Assembly: GCF_001295925.1 (NCBI RefSeq)
Contig: NZ_LJHQ01000063.1
Span: 19,300-83,299, forward strand
Source of the DNA: Allobosea sp. AAP35
GTDB taxonomy: Bacteria; Pseudomonadota; Alphaproteobacteria; Rhizobiales; Beijerinckiaceae
Reading direction: 5' to 3'
DNA length: 64,000 nucleotides
Positions 29,794 through 38,268 of the stretch are shown piece by piece; positions within the stretch are counted from its first letter, which is position 1, and each line of letters opens with the position of its first letter. A model generated the notes under the pieces. The model was not told the DNA's origin. It ran no database searches and worked only from the letters and a program-made list of their open reading frames with translations. Both the position numbers and the translations under genes were made by a program.

Positions 29794-31331
29794 CACGGAA
29801 TCTCCTCGGCCGCCGCCTTCGCCTTGGCGGCGCGGCGGGCGAACTTCTCGCGGAAATTCGGATAGTGTTGGGGCGTATCCTGCCAGGTGCCGGCGGTGTC
29901 GCCCTCGCCGACCCCTGTGAAGAAGGCCTTCATCGCGTCCATGCGGTCCTTGTTGCCGATGGCGGCATTGACCACCTGGGCGAGCGAACCGGCACCGGCG
30001 GGCCCAAACAGCGGCCGCGCCGAGATCAGATTGGTGAAGTAGAGCGCGGGAATGCCGAGCTGCTTGGCCTTCTGCACCACCGGCGTGGTGCCGATGGCGA
30101 GATCGGGCTGGAACTCGGCCATCGCGGCCAGATCCTGCTCCAGCGTCGCGCGGAAATGGACCATCACGCCGCGTGCCGCGAGCCACTCCCGGTCGGTTTC
30201 CGACCAGGGCGTGCGCGGGCAGGCGGTGCCGACATAGCGCAGATCGGCGCCGCTCTCGACCAGCAGCCGCGCAACCAGAAGCTCCGAGCCCTCATAGCCC
30301 GAAAGCGTGATCCGGCCCGTGATCGGCATCGCCGAAAGCGCGCCCCGGATCGCCGGGAGGAGCCGGTTCTGAGCAGCCTCGACCACCGGCCTGGCCACGC
30401 CGCAGGCCTCGCCGATCGCCGAGAGCCAGCCCGCCGTGCCCTCGACGCCGACCGGGCCGGAGCCGACGATGCTGCGACCCGCCGCTTCGAATTCGCGAAT
30501 GGAGGCGGTGTAGAACGGATGGATCGCCGCGACGACCGCGCAATCGAGCGCGGCATAGAGTTCGCGCCATTCGCGCGTCGGCACGACCGGACCGGCCGCC
30601 AGACCCAGCGGCTCGAGCATCATGCCGATGCCGACGGGATCGGCTGGGAACATCTCGCCAAGCAGGGTGACCGTGGGACGCTGCGCCTTCCCGGCGCGCG
30701 GCGCCTGGACCGGGCCGGCCTCGGCCTCCTTGCGGGCATAAGCCAGCATCGCGCCCGCCAGCACGTCCTTGGCCTCGGCATGGGTCGGCACACCGAACCC
30801 TGGCACGTCGATGCCGATGATACGGACGCCGTTGATCTCCTTGGGCAGGAGACGCAAAGGCACGCCCGACGCCGAAGGCACGCAGAGATTGGTGACGACG
30901 ATGGTATCGTAAAGCGCGGGATCCGCGAGCTTGAACACCGCCTCGCGGATGTCCTCGAACAGCTTGCCGGTGACCAGGGTCTCGGAGTTGAACGGCACAT
31001 AGCCGACCGAGCGCCGCGCGCCGTAGAAATGCGAGGTGAAGGTCAACCCGTAGACGCAGCAGGCCGAGCCCGAGAGCACGGTCGCGGTGCGGCGCATGCG
31101 CAGGCCGACACGCAACGAGCCGAAGGCCGGGCACATGCTTTGCGGCTTGTCATGGGGGCCGACAGGATAATCCTTGGCGAACCGCTCCAGCATCTCGCTG
31201 TTGCCGGCAGCGGTCGCGGCCTGCCGCAGCGCATCCTTGCCGGAATGGCAGCCGAGCCCATCGCCTTGCGTCGCGGCCGCGTTGATCGCGGGGGCGGAGG
31301 CTGCGTCGGGAAGGGGCTGATGCACGGTCAT
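29793..31331 (-). CDS. bchY: Chlorophyllide a reductase subunit BchY
   Basis: This 512-residue partner of BchZ has the family motifs [39 protein letters not shown] and [13 protein letters not shown], with cysteines placed to hold the catalytic iron-sulfur cluster. The start at 31331 (MTVHQPL) has GAGG seven bases upstream and lies eight bases after the bchX stop. A longer frame to 31397 overlaps bchX and is not family-like. Confidence 0.95.
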   Translation of the reverse strand: MTVHQPLPDAASAPAINAAATQGDGLGCHSGKDALRQAATAAGNSEMLERFAKDYPVGPHDKPQSMCPAFGSLRVGLRMRRTATVLSGSACCVYGLTFTSHFYGARRSVGYVPFNSETLVTGKLFEDIREAVFKLADPALYDTIVVTNLCVPSASGVPLRLLPKEINGVRIIGIDVPGFGVPTHAEAKDVLAGAMLAYARKEAEAGPVQAPRAGKAQRPTVTLLGEMFPADPVGIGMMLEPLGLAAGPVVPTREWRELYAALDCAVVAAIHPFYTASIREFEAAGRSIVGSGPVGVEGTAGWLSAIGEACGVARPVVEAAQNRLLPAIRGALSAMPITGRITLSGYEGSELLVARLLVESGADLRYVGTACPRTPWSETDREWLAARGVMVHFRATLEQDLAAMAEFQPDLAIGTTPVVQKAKQLGIPALYFTNLISARPLFGPAGAGSLAQVVNAAIGNKDRMDAMKAFFTGVGEGDTAGTWQDTPQHYPNFREKFARRAAKAKAAAEEIP

Positions 31332-31339
31332 GATGCGCC

Positions 31340-32356
31340 TCAGACCTGGTCGTAGACGACTTCGAGAGTCGTCTTCGTGAGGGCGGAGGGGCCGCACATG
31401 TCTTCGAGCGTGGCGGGAACCAGCACGACGTTGCGGCCGGTGCTTTCGCTGGAGAACAGGCCCAGCAGCTGATCCTGCGTCAGCGGCGCCGGCCGCACCG
31501 GCGGCGCTTCCGAGACGTTGAGCCCGAGTTCCTCGAACAGCGGCGCCCAGACATCGCCCGGCCGCCCGATGATCTCGTAATTGGCGCTCTTCTTGCGGAT
31601 GTCGTCATTGGCGGGGATGGCGGCGAGAACCGGAATGCCGACCTTCTCGCAGAAGGCCTGCGCCTCGCCGGTGCCGTCATCCTTGTTGATGACCATGCCG
31701 GCGACACCGACATTGCCGCCGAGACGGCGGAAATACTCCACCGCCGAGCAGACATTGTTAGCCACATAAAGAGACTGGAGATCGTTGGAGCCGACGACGA
31801 TGACCTTCTGGCACATGTCGCGGGCGATCGGCAGGCCGAAGCCGCCGCAGACGACGTCGCCGAGGAAATCGAGCAGGACGAAGTCGAAGCCCCAATCATG
31901 GAAGCCGAGCTTCTCCAGCAGCTCGAAGCCGTGGATGATGCCGCGCCCGCCGCAGCCGCGGCCGACCTCGGGGCCACCGAGCTCCATCGCGTAGACGCCG
32001 TCGCGCTTGAAGCAGACATCGCCGATCTTGACGTCTTCGCCGGCTGCCTTCTTGCGCGAGGAGGTCTCGATGATCGTCGGGCAGGCCCGGCCGCCGAACA
32101 GAAGCGATGTCGTGTCGGATTTCGGGTCGCAGCCGATCAGCAGCACCTTCTTGCCCTGCTGGGCCATCATGTAGCTGAGATTGGCGAGCGTGAAGGATTT
32201 GCCGATGCCGCCCTTGCCGTAGATCGCGATGATCTGCGTCTCCTTGGTCGGAGCGGCGGTGACGATCTCGGCGTCGGGCTGGGCCGCCTCCTCGCGCAGA
32301 CGCGCGGCCATGGCGGCGGCGGGCGAGGGAACAGGATTTCGGATTTGGATGTTCAC
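31340..32356 (-). CDS. bchX: Chlorophyllide a reductase iron protein BchX
   Basis: This 338-residue NifH-like protein passes electrons to BchYZ. The P-loop [19 protein letters not shown] and cluster cysteines (ELGGPEVGRGCGGRG and [11 protein letters not shown]) are present. The GTG at 32356 overlaps the bchC stop (GTGA), with GGAG nine bases upstream; a TTG at 32371 is less likely. The serine after the P-loop lysine followed by FT instead of TT is the usual BchX difference from BchL. Confidence 0.95.
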   Translation of the reverse strand: MNIQIRNPVPSPAAAMAARLREEAAQPDAEIVTAAPTKETQIIAIYGKGGIGKSFTLANLSYMMAQQGKKVLLIGCDPKSDTTSLLFGGRACPTIIETSSRKKAAGEDVKIGDVCFKRDGVYAMELGGPEVGRGCGGRGIIHGFELLEKLGFHDWGFDFVLLDFLGDVVCGGFGLPIARDMCQKVIVVGSNDLQSLYVANNVCSAVEYFRRLGGNVGVAGMVINKDDGTGEAQAFCEKVGIPVLAAIPANDDIRKKSANYEIIGRPGDVWAPLFEELGLNVSEAPPVRPAPLTQDQLLGLFSSESTGRNVVLVPATLEDMCGPSALTKTTLEVVYDQV

Positions 32357-33285
32357 GAGCAGGCACTCCAATCCAGGATCATCTTGAGACAGGACGGGTC
32401 GCTGAAAGCGGTGCGATAGGCGGCCGGCGCGTCATTGGCCGGCGCGCTGTGGGTGATGAGCCCGTCCAGTGAAAGTCTTCCGTCGGCGATGAGGGTCATC
32501 ACGACGTCGAGGTCGGCCTGGCGCCATTCCGCGGCGACGCGCAACCGCGCCTCCCGCATGAAGGCGGGCGGGAAGGAGAAGGCGACCGGCTGGTCGTAGA
32601 AGCCCGCGAGAACGATCTCGCCGCCCGGCGCCAGCCTTGCGATCAGCGTGTCGAGGAGCGAGGCGTCGCCGCTGACATCGCAGATGACGCGGTAATCCTT
32701 GCGAGCATCGGCTTCGGCGGAGACGACCGCATAGCCCTGCGCCTGCGTCGCCCGCAGCGGGTTGCTCTCCCACACCGTGGGCTGACCGCCATGGGCGAGG
32801 ACGAGCCGGGCGAGCAGGCGTCCAAGCACGCCATGACCGATGATCAGCTCCGGAAGGACGCCATTCGCCAGGGCATGCTGGGCCGTGGCCGCGAGTGCCA
32901 GAAGCACGCCGGACGGGCCGAGGCTCTCGGGGATCGGGACGGCCTTGGCGCCGGGGACGACGAGATGGGACGAGGCGCCGCCGAACAGGCCGCGCGCCTC
33001 CTTGAAGCCGCGCGAACCCGGCACGAAGACGAGCTCTCCGACATTTCGCCCCGAGGCGTCGCCGGCCTGGATAACCCGACCGACCGATTCGTACCCCGGC
33101 ACCAGCGGATAGCCCATGCCCGGAAAGGGCGGCATCCGGCCCGACCAGAGCAGACGCTCGGTGCCGGTCGAAATCCCGCTCCATTGGGTGGCGACGACGA
33201 CGTCCTCATGCCCGGCCGCGACGAGTTCCAGTTGGCTGAGAACCAGATGCTCGGGCCTTTCGACGAGGACTGCCAGCGCTTGCAT
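32353..33285 (-). CDS. bchC: Bacteriochlorophyllide a dehydrogenase BchC
   Basis: This 310-residue medium-chain alcohol dehydrogenase-like enzyme oxidises the 3-hydroxyethyl group to 3-acetyl, the last change that makes bacteriochlorophyllide a. The N-terminal SGISTGTERLLWSGRMPPFPGMGYPLVPGYE region is characteristic, and a nucleotide-binding region IIGHGVLGRLLARLV is near residue 148. It begins the bchCXYZ section and has its own promoter region with tandem PpsR boxes (33338-33381). Confidence 0.95.
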   Translation of the reverse strand: MQALAVLVERPEHLVLSQLELVAAGHEDVVVATQWSGISTGTERLLWSGRMPPFPGMGYPLVPGYESVGRVIQAGDASGRNVGELVFVPGSRGFKEARGLFGGASSHLVVPGAKAVPIPESLGPSGVLLALAATAQHALANGVLPELIIGHGVLGRLLARLVLAHGGQPTVWESNPLRATQAQGYAVVSAEADARKDYRVICDVSGDASLLDTLIARLAPGGEIVLAGFYDQPVAFSFPPAFMREARLRVAAEWRQADLDVVMTLIADGRLSLDGLITHSAPANDAPAAYRTAFSDPSCLKMILDWSACS

Positions 33286-33337
33286 CGGAGAACCTTCGGG
33301 GTCGGGGCGGGCCGCACTGGCTCGCCGATCGCCTGAC

Positions 33338-33381
33338 TGTCAGGTTATCGGAACAATCCAAGGTGTCAAATTGAATTTACA
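33338..33381. promoter_or_regulatory. Tandem perfect PpsR boxes upstream of bchC
   Basis: Two TGT-N12-ACA palindromes: 33338-33355 (TGTCAGGTTATCGGAACA) and 33364-33381 (TGTCAAATTGAATTTACA), 26 bases apart start to start. Closely spaced twin boxes upstream of bchC are the classic CrtJ/PpsR target. The AT-rich stretch TTGAATTTACACTTTTTG overlaps the second box and may hold the promoter. Confidence 0.85.
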
Positions 33382-33390
33382 CTTTTTGTG

Positions 33391-34560
33391 TCAACTGACA
33401 CGCGCAGTCAGTCCGCCGGTCAGCATTGGCCTCCGCGTCTTCAGCCGGCGGACATCGGAAAATCCGGCCTCGTGCAGGAACTGCGTCAGCTCCGCGGGGC
33501 TGCGCGCCCGGCCGCTGCCCATGGCGAGCAGATAGAAGGCGAAATAGGCTTCGGCCATCCGCGCGGTCTCGGGCGAGCCCGCCATCGGCTCGGCGATCAG
33601 CAATGTGCCGCCAGCCGGCAGGCAGGCACGTATCCGCGCCAGCAGGGCTCGCACCGCTTCGTCATCATGGTCGTGCAGCACCCTCACAAGCGTCACCAGA
33701 TCGGCGCCCTCGGGCAAGGGATCGCGGTGCATGTCGCCGCCGACGGTGTCGGCGCGCGCGCTAATTCCCGCCGTCTCGAAACGCTCTCTCGCCCGCGCCG
33801 CCACGGCCGGCAGGTCGAACAACGTCAAAGCCGGAGCCTTCGCTTGGGCCCCCACGCGGATCAGAAAGGCCCCCTCCCCACCGCCGACATCGAGAATGCG
33901 GCGATGACCCGAGAAATCGTAGGCCGCGAGAATGTCGTCGGCGACCAGATGCTGGGACTGCGCCATCAGGGCGCTGTAGGCGGCGACATCGACGGCGGGT
34001 GCGTCTGCTGGCTTCTCCGCCGTCGCGTAGGACCAGTAGCGCGACAGCGCGGTCGGCCCCGCCTCGCCGCGCAGCAGCGCCACGGGATCGGCGAGATCGC
34101 CATAGAGCAGATCGTGATGGGCGATCATCGCTCCGACGCCGGGATTGCCGAGCAGCGCCGCGCCCAGCATGGCAAGCCCATAGCGCCCGCCGGGGCGATG
34201 CTCGACCAGCTTGAGCGCAGCCGCAGCCCCGAGCAGGCGCGTAGTCGCGGCCTCGGTCATCGCCAGGCGCGGCGCGAGTTCGGCGGCGCTGCGCGGTCCC
34301 GGCTCGAGAATGCGGAACAGATCGAGACGGACGCAGGCCTGCAGCACCTGCGCGTAGACGAAGCCGGCGCAGAGATCGAACAACGCCTGCGACTGCCGCC
34401 GCGCGATCGGCCTGGTCAGGGGAAAGGAGGCGGCAAAGCGCTGGAAGCCCGGGCTCGCCACCAGCCGGTTGCGCCATCCCGCCAGCCGGTCGGTCAGCGA
34501 GACGGCGGGTGCCGGTTCCACCGCAGGCCCAGCAACCAAGGCCGGCGCCTCGGGCACCAT
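33391..34560 (-). CDS. crtF: Hydroxyneurosporene/rhodopin O-methyltransferase CrtF
   Basis: This 389-residue SAM-dependent enzyme methylates the 1-hydroxyl group of carotenoids in the spirilloxanthin/spheroidene pathways. The SAM motif ILDVGGGEGAFLIRVGAQ lies at about residue 221, with TLVRVLHDHDDEAVRALL downstream and a dimerisation-type N-terminal half. The ATG at 34560 shares one base with the crtE stop. The bchC promoter boxes lie just downstream, giving the known crtEF-bchC-puf superoperon order. Confidence 0.93.
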   Translation of the reverse strand: MVPEAPALVAGPAVEPAPAVSLTDRLAGWRNRLVASPGFQRFAASFPLTRPIARRQSQALFDLCAGFVYAQVLQACVRLDLFRILEPGPRSAAELAPRLAMTEAATTRLLGAAAALKLVEHRPGGRYGLAMLGAALLGNPGVGAMIAHHDLLYGDLADPVALLRGEAGPTALSRYWSYATAEKPADAPAVDVAAYSALMAQSQHLVADDILAAYDFSGHRRILDVGGGEGAFLIRVGAQAKAPALTLFDLPAVAARARERFETAGISARADTVGGDMHRDPLPEGADLVTLVRVLHDHDDEAVRALLARIRACLPAGGTLLIAEPMAGSPETARMAEAYFAFYLLAMGSGRARSPAELTQFLHEAGFSDVRRLKTRRPMLTGGLTARVS

Positions 34561-35429
34561 CAGGCCGCGCGACGCTGCAGGCTCTCCGGCAGGAAGCTCT
34601 TGGCCGTGAGGCCGATCAGCATCCCGAGTTCCTGGCGGCCGGGGCAGGCGGGAATCGCGGCGATCGCCTCCAGCACCAGGGCGTCGAGATGGGCGATCGC
34701 AGGGCCAAGCCCATGGGCCGACGCGTAGTTCGGCCGCAGATGCGCCGCGTCCTGGCCGCAGGGCTTGCCCAGTTCTTGCGGTGTCGCGGCGACGTCGCGG
34801 ATGTCGTCGGCGACCTGGAAGGCCTCGCCGAGCTTCTCCCCAAGCCCCCGCCAATCCCGATGCGCGGCGCCGGCGGCCGCAGCACCGGCCATCGTTGCGC
34901 CGGCAAACAGCGCCCCGGTCTTGGCCTGATGATACAGCGCGCAATCGATCGTCGCTTCCGATTCCCAGGCCTGGCCGGCGACGATGCCGCCCCGGCTGCC
35001 GACGGCGGCGCTGACAACGCGCACCAGCGTCGCAAGATTCTGCGGCTGGCGGATGGCGGCCTCGGCCAGTGTCTCGAAGGCGAGCACGATCAGCGCATCG
35101 CCCGCCAGCACCGCCAGCGGCTCGCCATAGGCCTTGTGGACCGAGGCCTTGCCGCGCCGCATCGCGGCATCGTCGAAACAGGGCAGGTCGTCATGGACGA
35201 GCGAGGCGCAATGCAGGAACTCGATCGCGGCGGCCGCAGCGTTCGCCATCGCCGGCTCGGGATCGCCGCAGGCCCGGGCGACGGCGAGCGTCAGGCGCGG
35301 CCTGATCCGCGCGCCGCCGGGAAACACCGCATGGCGCATCGCCTGGGCCAGCAGCGGCGGGCAGTTCTGCAGATGGGCGGCCGCGATGGCGGCGTCGAGG
35401 GTCTGTTCGATCCGTGTTCCGGTATCCAT
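34560..35429 (-). CDS. crtE: Geranylgeranyl diphosphate synthase CrtE
   Basis: This 289-residue isoprenyl diphosphate synthase makes GGPP, used both for carotenoids and for the bacteriochlorophyll tail. The first aspartate-rich motif is DDLPCFDD and the second ADDIRD. GGARIRPRL and EFLHCASLVHDD are also typical. The ATG at 35429 has an AAGGGGG site; the upstream ATG at 35462 would put the start inside the promoter region. Confidence 0.94.
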   Translation of the reverse strand: MDTGTRIEQTLDAAIAAAHLQNCPPLLAQAMRHAVFPGGARIRPRLTLAVARACGDPEPAMANAAAAAIEFLHCASLVHDDLPCFDDAAMRRGKASVHKAYGEPLAVLAGDALIVLAFETLAEAAIRQPQNLATLVRVVSAAVGSRGGIVAGQAWESEATIDCALYHQAKTGALFAGATMAGAAAAGAAHRDWRGLGEKLGEAFQVADDIRDVAATPQELGKPCGQDAAHLRPNYASAHGLGPAIAHLDALVLEAIAAIPACPGRQELGMLIGLTAKSFLPESLQRRAA

Positions 35430-35451
35430 CACGATCCCCCTTGCGAATGAA

Positions 35452-35494
35452 CGTTCTTCCAAGCTGACAACTTATGTGTCAACAAGACTGGACA
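35452..35494. promoter_or_regulatory. Twin PpsR boxes between crtE and crtD
   Basis: Box 1 at 35452-35469 (CGTTCTTCCAAGCTGACA) has one deviation; box 2 at 35477-35494 (TGTCAACAAGACTGGACA) is perfect TGT-N12-ACA. They are 25 bases apart, as at bchC, and lie in the 68-base divergent gap, so binding could silence both crtEF and crtDC. Box 2 ends three bases before the chosen crtD start. Confidence 0.75.
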
Positions 35495-35497
35495 GTT

Positions 35498-37069
35498 GTG
35501 AGTGTGAAGTCAACCCGCACGAGGCGCCGCTTGGGCACTCCCCGCATCCTGATCATCGGCGCCGGCATCGGCGGGCTGGTTTCGGCTTTGCTCCTGGCCA
35601 CGCGCGGTTGCGACGTCACGGTGATCGAGAAGGCGGAAGCGCCCGGCGGCAAGATGCGCGAGGTCGTGGTTGGAGGTCGCAGGCTCGATGCCGGCCCCAC
35701 CGTGATGACCATGCGCTGGGTCTTCGACAAGATCTTCGAAGAAGCCGGCGAGACGCTCGACGCCCATGTCGCGCTGACGACCGCCACGGTGCTCGCCCGC
35801 CATGCCTGGAGCGAGTCGGAGCGGTTCGATCTCTTCGCCGATCGGAACGCCTCGGCGGACGCGATCGCCGCCTTCGCCGGCCCCAATGAGGGGCGCAACT
35901 ACCTTGCCTTCTGCGATCAGGCACGCGGCCTGCATGATGCGCTGAAGGACAGCTTCATGACACGCGAGCGGCCGAGCCTGCTCGGGCTGGTGCAGCATGC
36001 GGGGCTCGGCGGCCTGCGCCAGCTCTGGGGCGCGAGCCCGTTCGGAACGCTGTGGGACGCGCTGGGCCAGTCCTTCCAGGACCCGCGCCTGCGCCAGCTC
36101 TTTGGCCGCTACGCCACCTATTGCGGCTCCTCCCCCTTTGCCGCACCCGCGACGCTGATGCTCGTCGCCCATGTCGAGCAGGAGGGCGTCTGGCTGGTCG
36201 AGGGCGGGATGCACCAGCTGGCGCTTGCGCTGGCCGGGCTCGCCAAGGCCAAGGGTGCGCGGCTGCGCTACGGCGAGGCCGTCGATGAGATCCTGATTGA
36301 GGGCGGCCGCGCCGCGGGTGTGCGCCTGGCCGACGGTGAGACCTTGCGCGCCGATGCCGTCATCAGCAATGCCGACGTCAACGCCATCGCCACCGGCCGC
36401 TTTGGCCGGGCTGCCGCCCCCTTCGCGACACCGACCAAGCCCGCCGAGCGCTCGCTCTCGGCGCTGACCTTCGCCGCCTTTGCGCAGACCGGCGGCTTTC
36501 CGCTGCACCGGCACAACGTTTTTTTCTCGCGCGACTACGCGGCCGAGTTCGAGGCGATCTTTCGTCGGGGCCGGCTTCCGGACGAACCCACGATCTATGT
36601 CTGCGCGCAGGACCGCGACGAGGCGGGCGCGGCGCCGCCCGGCCCCGAACGCCTGCTCGTCCTGGTCAACGCCCCGCCCTGCGGCGACCGCCCCGCCTTT
36701 CCGCCCGAGGAGATGGAGACATGCCTGCGCAGGAGCCTCGCCCGGATGGCGCAATGCGGCCTGGAGATCACCCTGCAGCGCGACACGATGCTGACGACGC
36801 AAGCCAGCGACTGGGAGGCACTGTTTCCGGCGACGGGCGGGGGGCTCTACGGCCGCTCGACCCATGGCGCGATGGCGAGCTTCAACCGACCGGGCTCGCG
36901 CAGCCGCCTGCCGGGGCTTTACCTGACCGGGGGCAGCGTCCATCCGGGACCGGGCGTGCCGATGGTGGCGCTATCGGGGTGGCTGGCGACGCAGAGCGTG
37001 GTCGCGGACCTCGCTTCGACGTCGCGGTCGCGCCAGGCGGCTATGTCTGGTGGTATGTCGACGCGCTGA
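35498..37069 (+). CDS. crtD: 1-hydroxycarotenoid 3,4-desaturase (methoxyneurosporene dehydrogenase) CrtD
   Basis: This 523-residue flavin enzyme of the CrtI/CrtD family introduces the 3,4 double bond. The N-terminal dinucleotide fold ILIIGAGIGGLVSALLLA and APGGKMREV are present, and the C-terminal LPGLYLTGGSVHPGPGVPMV region is conserved. Divergence from crtE and linkage to crtC favour CrtD over CrtI, which is at 39326-40870. Start codons GTG 35498 or GTG 35504 fit; the ATG at 35474 falls inside a PpsR box. No clear ribosome site is seen. Confidence 0.9.
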   Translation: MSVKSTRTRRRLGTPRILIIGAGIGGLVSALLLATRGCDVTVIEKAEAPGGKMREVVVGGRRLDAGPTVMTMRWVFDKIFEEAGETLDAHVALTTATVLARHAWSESERFDLFADRNASADAIAAFAGPNEGRNYLAFCDQARGLHDALKDSFMTRERPSLLGLVQHAGLGGLRQLWGASPFGTLWDALGQSFQDPRLRQLFGRYATYCGSSPFAAPATLMLVAHVEQEGVWLVEGGMHQLALALAGLAKAKGARLRYGEAVDEILIEGGRAAGVRLADGETLRADAVISNADVNAIATGRFGRAAAPFATPTKPAERSLSALTFAAFAQTGGFPLHRHNVFFSRDYAAEFEAIFRRGRLPDEPTIYVCAQDRDEAGAAPPGPERLLVLVNAPPCGDRPAFPPEEMETCLRRSLARMAQCGLEITLQRDTMLTTQASDWEALFPATGGGLYGRSTHGAMASFNRPGSRSRLPGLYLTGGSVHPGPGVPMVALSGWLATQSVVADLASTSRSRQAAMSGGMSTR

Positions 37070-37938
37070 GCGACGATGGCCGCTACGGTCTCAGCATCAT
37101 CGCCTTCATCGGCAGCGTCTTCTCACCCTATTACGCCTGGGCGCGGCGGCGTAGGCCTGCCGACCCGCGCGACCATTGCGCGCTGAACGTCGGGCTGTAT
37201 GGCCCCGGCGCGCGGCGCTGGACGATGACCGAGCGCGGGCGGCGGCACGTCGATGTTGGGCCGGATCATTTCGCGGTCGGCCCCAGCGCGCTTCACTGGG
37301 ACGGGCGGACACTGACCATCACGATCGACGAGATCGGCATGCCGCTGCCCGTGCCGCGCCGGGTGCGCGGGACGGTCCGTGTCACACCGCAAGCGATCAC
37401 CGACCATGTCGTGACGCTGAACCCGGATGGCGACCATCGCTGGTGGCCGATCGCGCCGCTGTCGCGGGTCGAGGTCGCGTTGAGCGAGCCCGATCTGTCG
37501 TGGAGCGGCCCGGGCTATCTGGACATGAACCAGGGCGACGCACCGCTCGCCGAGGGCTTCCGTTCCTGGCACTGGTCGCGCGCGCCGACGCCCGACGGCG
37601 CGGCCGTGCTCTATGGCGGCACGCGCCGCGACGGCTCGATCTTCGATCTCGGCTGGCGCTTCGGCCAGGACGGCCAGGCGACCGCGCTTGCACCGGGACC
37701 GACCGTCGCCCTGCCCAGCAGCGGCTGGCGCATCGCGCGCGAGACCCGCAGCGACCCCGGCAGGCCGGCCGTGCTGGTCGAAACGCTGGAAGACACGCCT
37801 TTCTATGCGCGCTCGCTGGTGCGCACCTCGCTTGGCGGCGAGAGCGTCACGGCGATGCATGAGAGCCTGTCGCTGGACCGCTTCGCCAACCCGGTCGTCC
37901 AGGCGATGCTGCCGTTCAAGATGCCGCGGCGGAGGTAG
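36979..37938 (+). CDS. crtC: Carotenoid 1,2-hydratase CrtC
   Basis: This 319-residue enzyme adds water across the terminal double bond of lycopene- or neurosporene-type carotenoids. Family blocks include FDVAVAPGGYVWWYVDALSDDG near the start, FIGSVFSPYYAWARRR, LNPDGDHRWWPIAP and PGYLDMNQGDAPL. No ATG lies before the conserved start; GTG 36979 is the best candidate, giving a 91-base overlap with crtD. The pair is one transcript. Confidence 0.9.
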   Translation: MAGDAERGRGPRFDVAVAPGGYVWWYVDALSDDGRYGLSIIAFIGSVFSPYYAWARRRRPADPRDHCALNVGLYGPGARRWTMTERGRRHVDVGPDHFAVGPSALHWDGRTLTITIDEIGMPLPVPRRVRGTVRVTPQAITDHVVTLNPDGDHRWWPIAPLSRVEVALSEPDLSWSGPGYLDMNQGDAPLAEGFRSWHWSRAPTPDGAAVLYGGTRRDGSIFDLGWRFGQDGQATALAPGPTVALPSSGWRIARETRSDPGRPAVLVETLEDTPFYARSLVRTSLGGESVTAMHESLSLDRFANPVVQAMLPFKMPRRR

Positions 37939-37964
37939 CGCGTGCTGCGTTTGATACAAAGCCG

Positions 37965-38060
37965 GTCATCCCGGACGCAGCGAAGCGGAGATCCGGGATC
38001 CATTCCTGAATCTTGATCGGACGCGTTCTGGAATGGGTCCCGGGTCAAGCCCGGGACGAC
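37965..38060. repeat. Intergenic palindromic repeat, same family as in bchB
   Basis: A 96-base imperfect palindrome: outer arms GTCATCCCGG and CCCGGGACGAC, inner arms CCGGGATCCATTCC and GGAATGGGTCCCGG, each with about one mismatch. The left arm shares the CAGCGAAGCG-GA-CCGGGA-CCA pattern with the bchB element. It lies between convergent crtC and the small ORF downstream of crtB and could act as a bidirectional terminator or messenger 3' end. Confidence 0.8.
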
Positions 38061-38082
38061 GACGCCATGGGTCGTTGTGAGA

Positions 38083-38253
38083 TCAGGACGCGCCAGCGCG
38101 CTCGGAATCTGCGTCTGCCGCGGCCTTTTCAGCCGCCTTGGCCGCATCCTTGGCCTTCTCGCGGCGCAGGTCCCAGAGCTGGTAGAAGCCGAAGCCGAGG
38201 CACAATCCCAGCGTCAACAGCATCTCGGCGATGATCAGCGTGCTGGACGCCAT
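38083..38253 (-). CDS. Small single-helix protein downstream of crtB
   Basis: This 56-residue frame begins at ATG 38253, 15 bases after the crtB stop. It has one membrane helix (MLLTLGLCLGFGFYQLW, residues 11-27) followed by a positively charged, Ala/Lys-rich amphipathic tail (LRREKAKDAAKAAEKAAADAD). Codon use and hydrophobic pattern look coding. It is the last gene of the dxs-to-crtB transcript. No family is named with confidence; a membrane-protein accessory role is only a guess. Confidence 0.7.
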   Translation of the reverse strand: MASSTLIIAEMLLTLGLCLGFGFYQLWDLRREKAKDAAKAAEKAAADADSERAGAS

Positions 38254-38268
38254 CGCGGCAAATCCTCC

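Noticed and set aside
36979..37938. crtC as a truncated pseudogene because no ATG is found
   Set aside because: The family start and all blocks are present, and a GTG lies at the right place.
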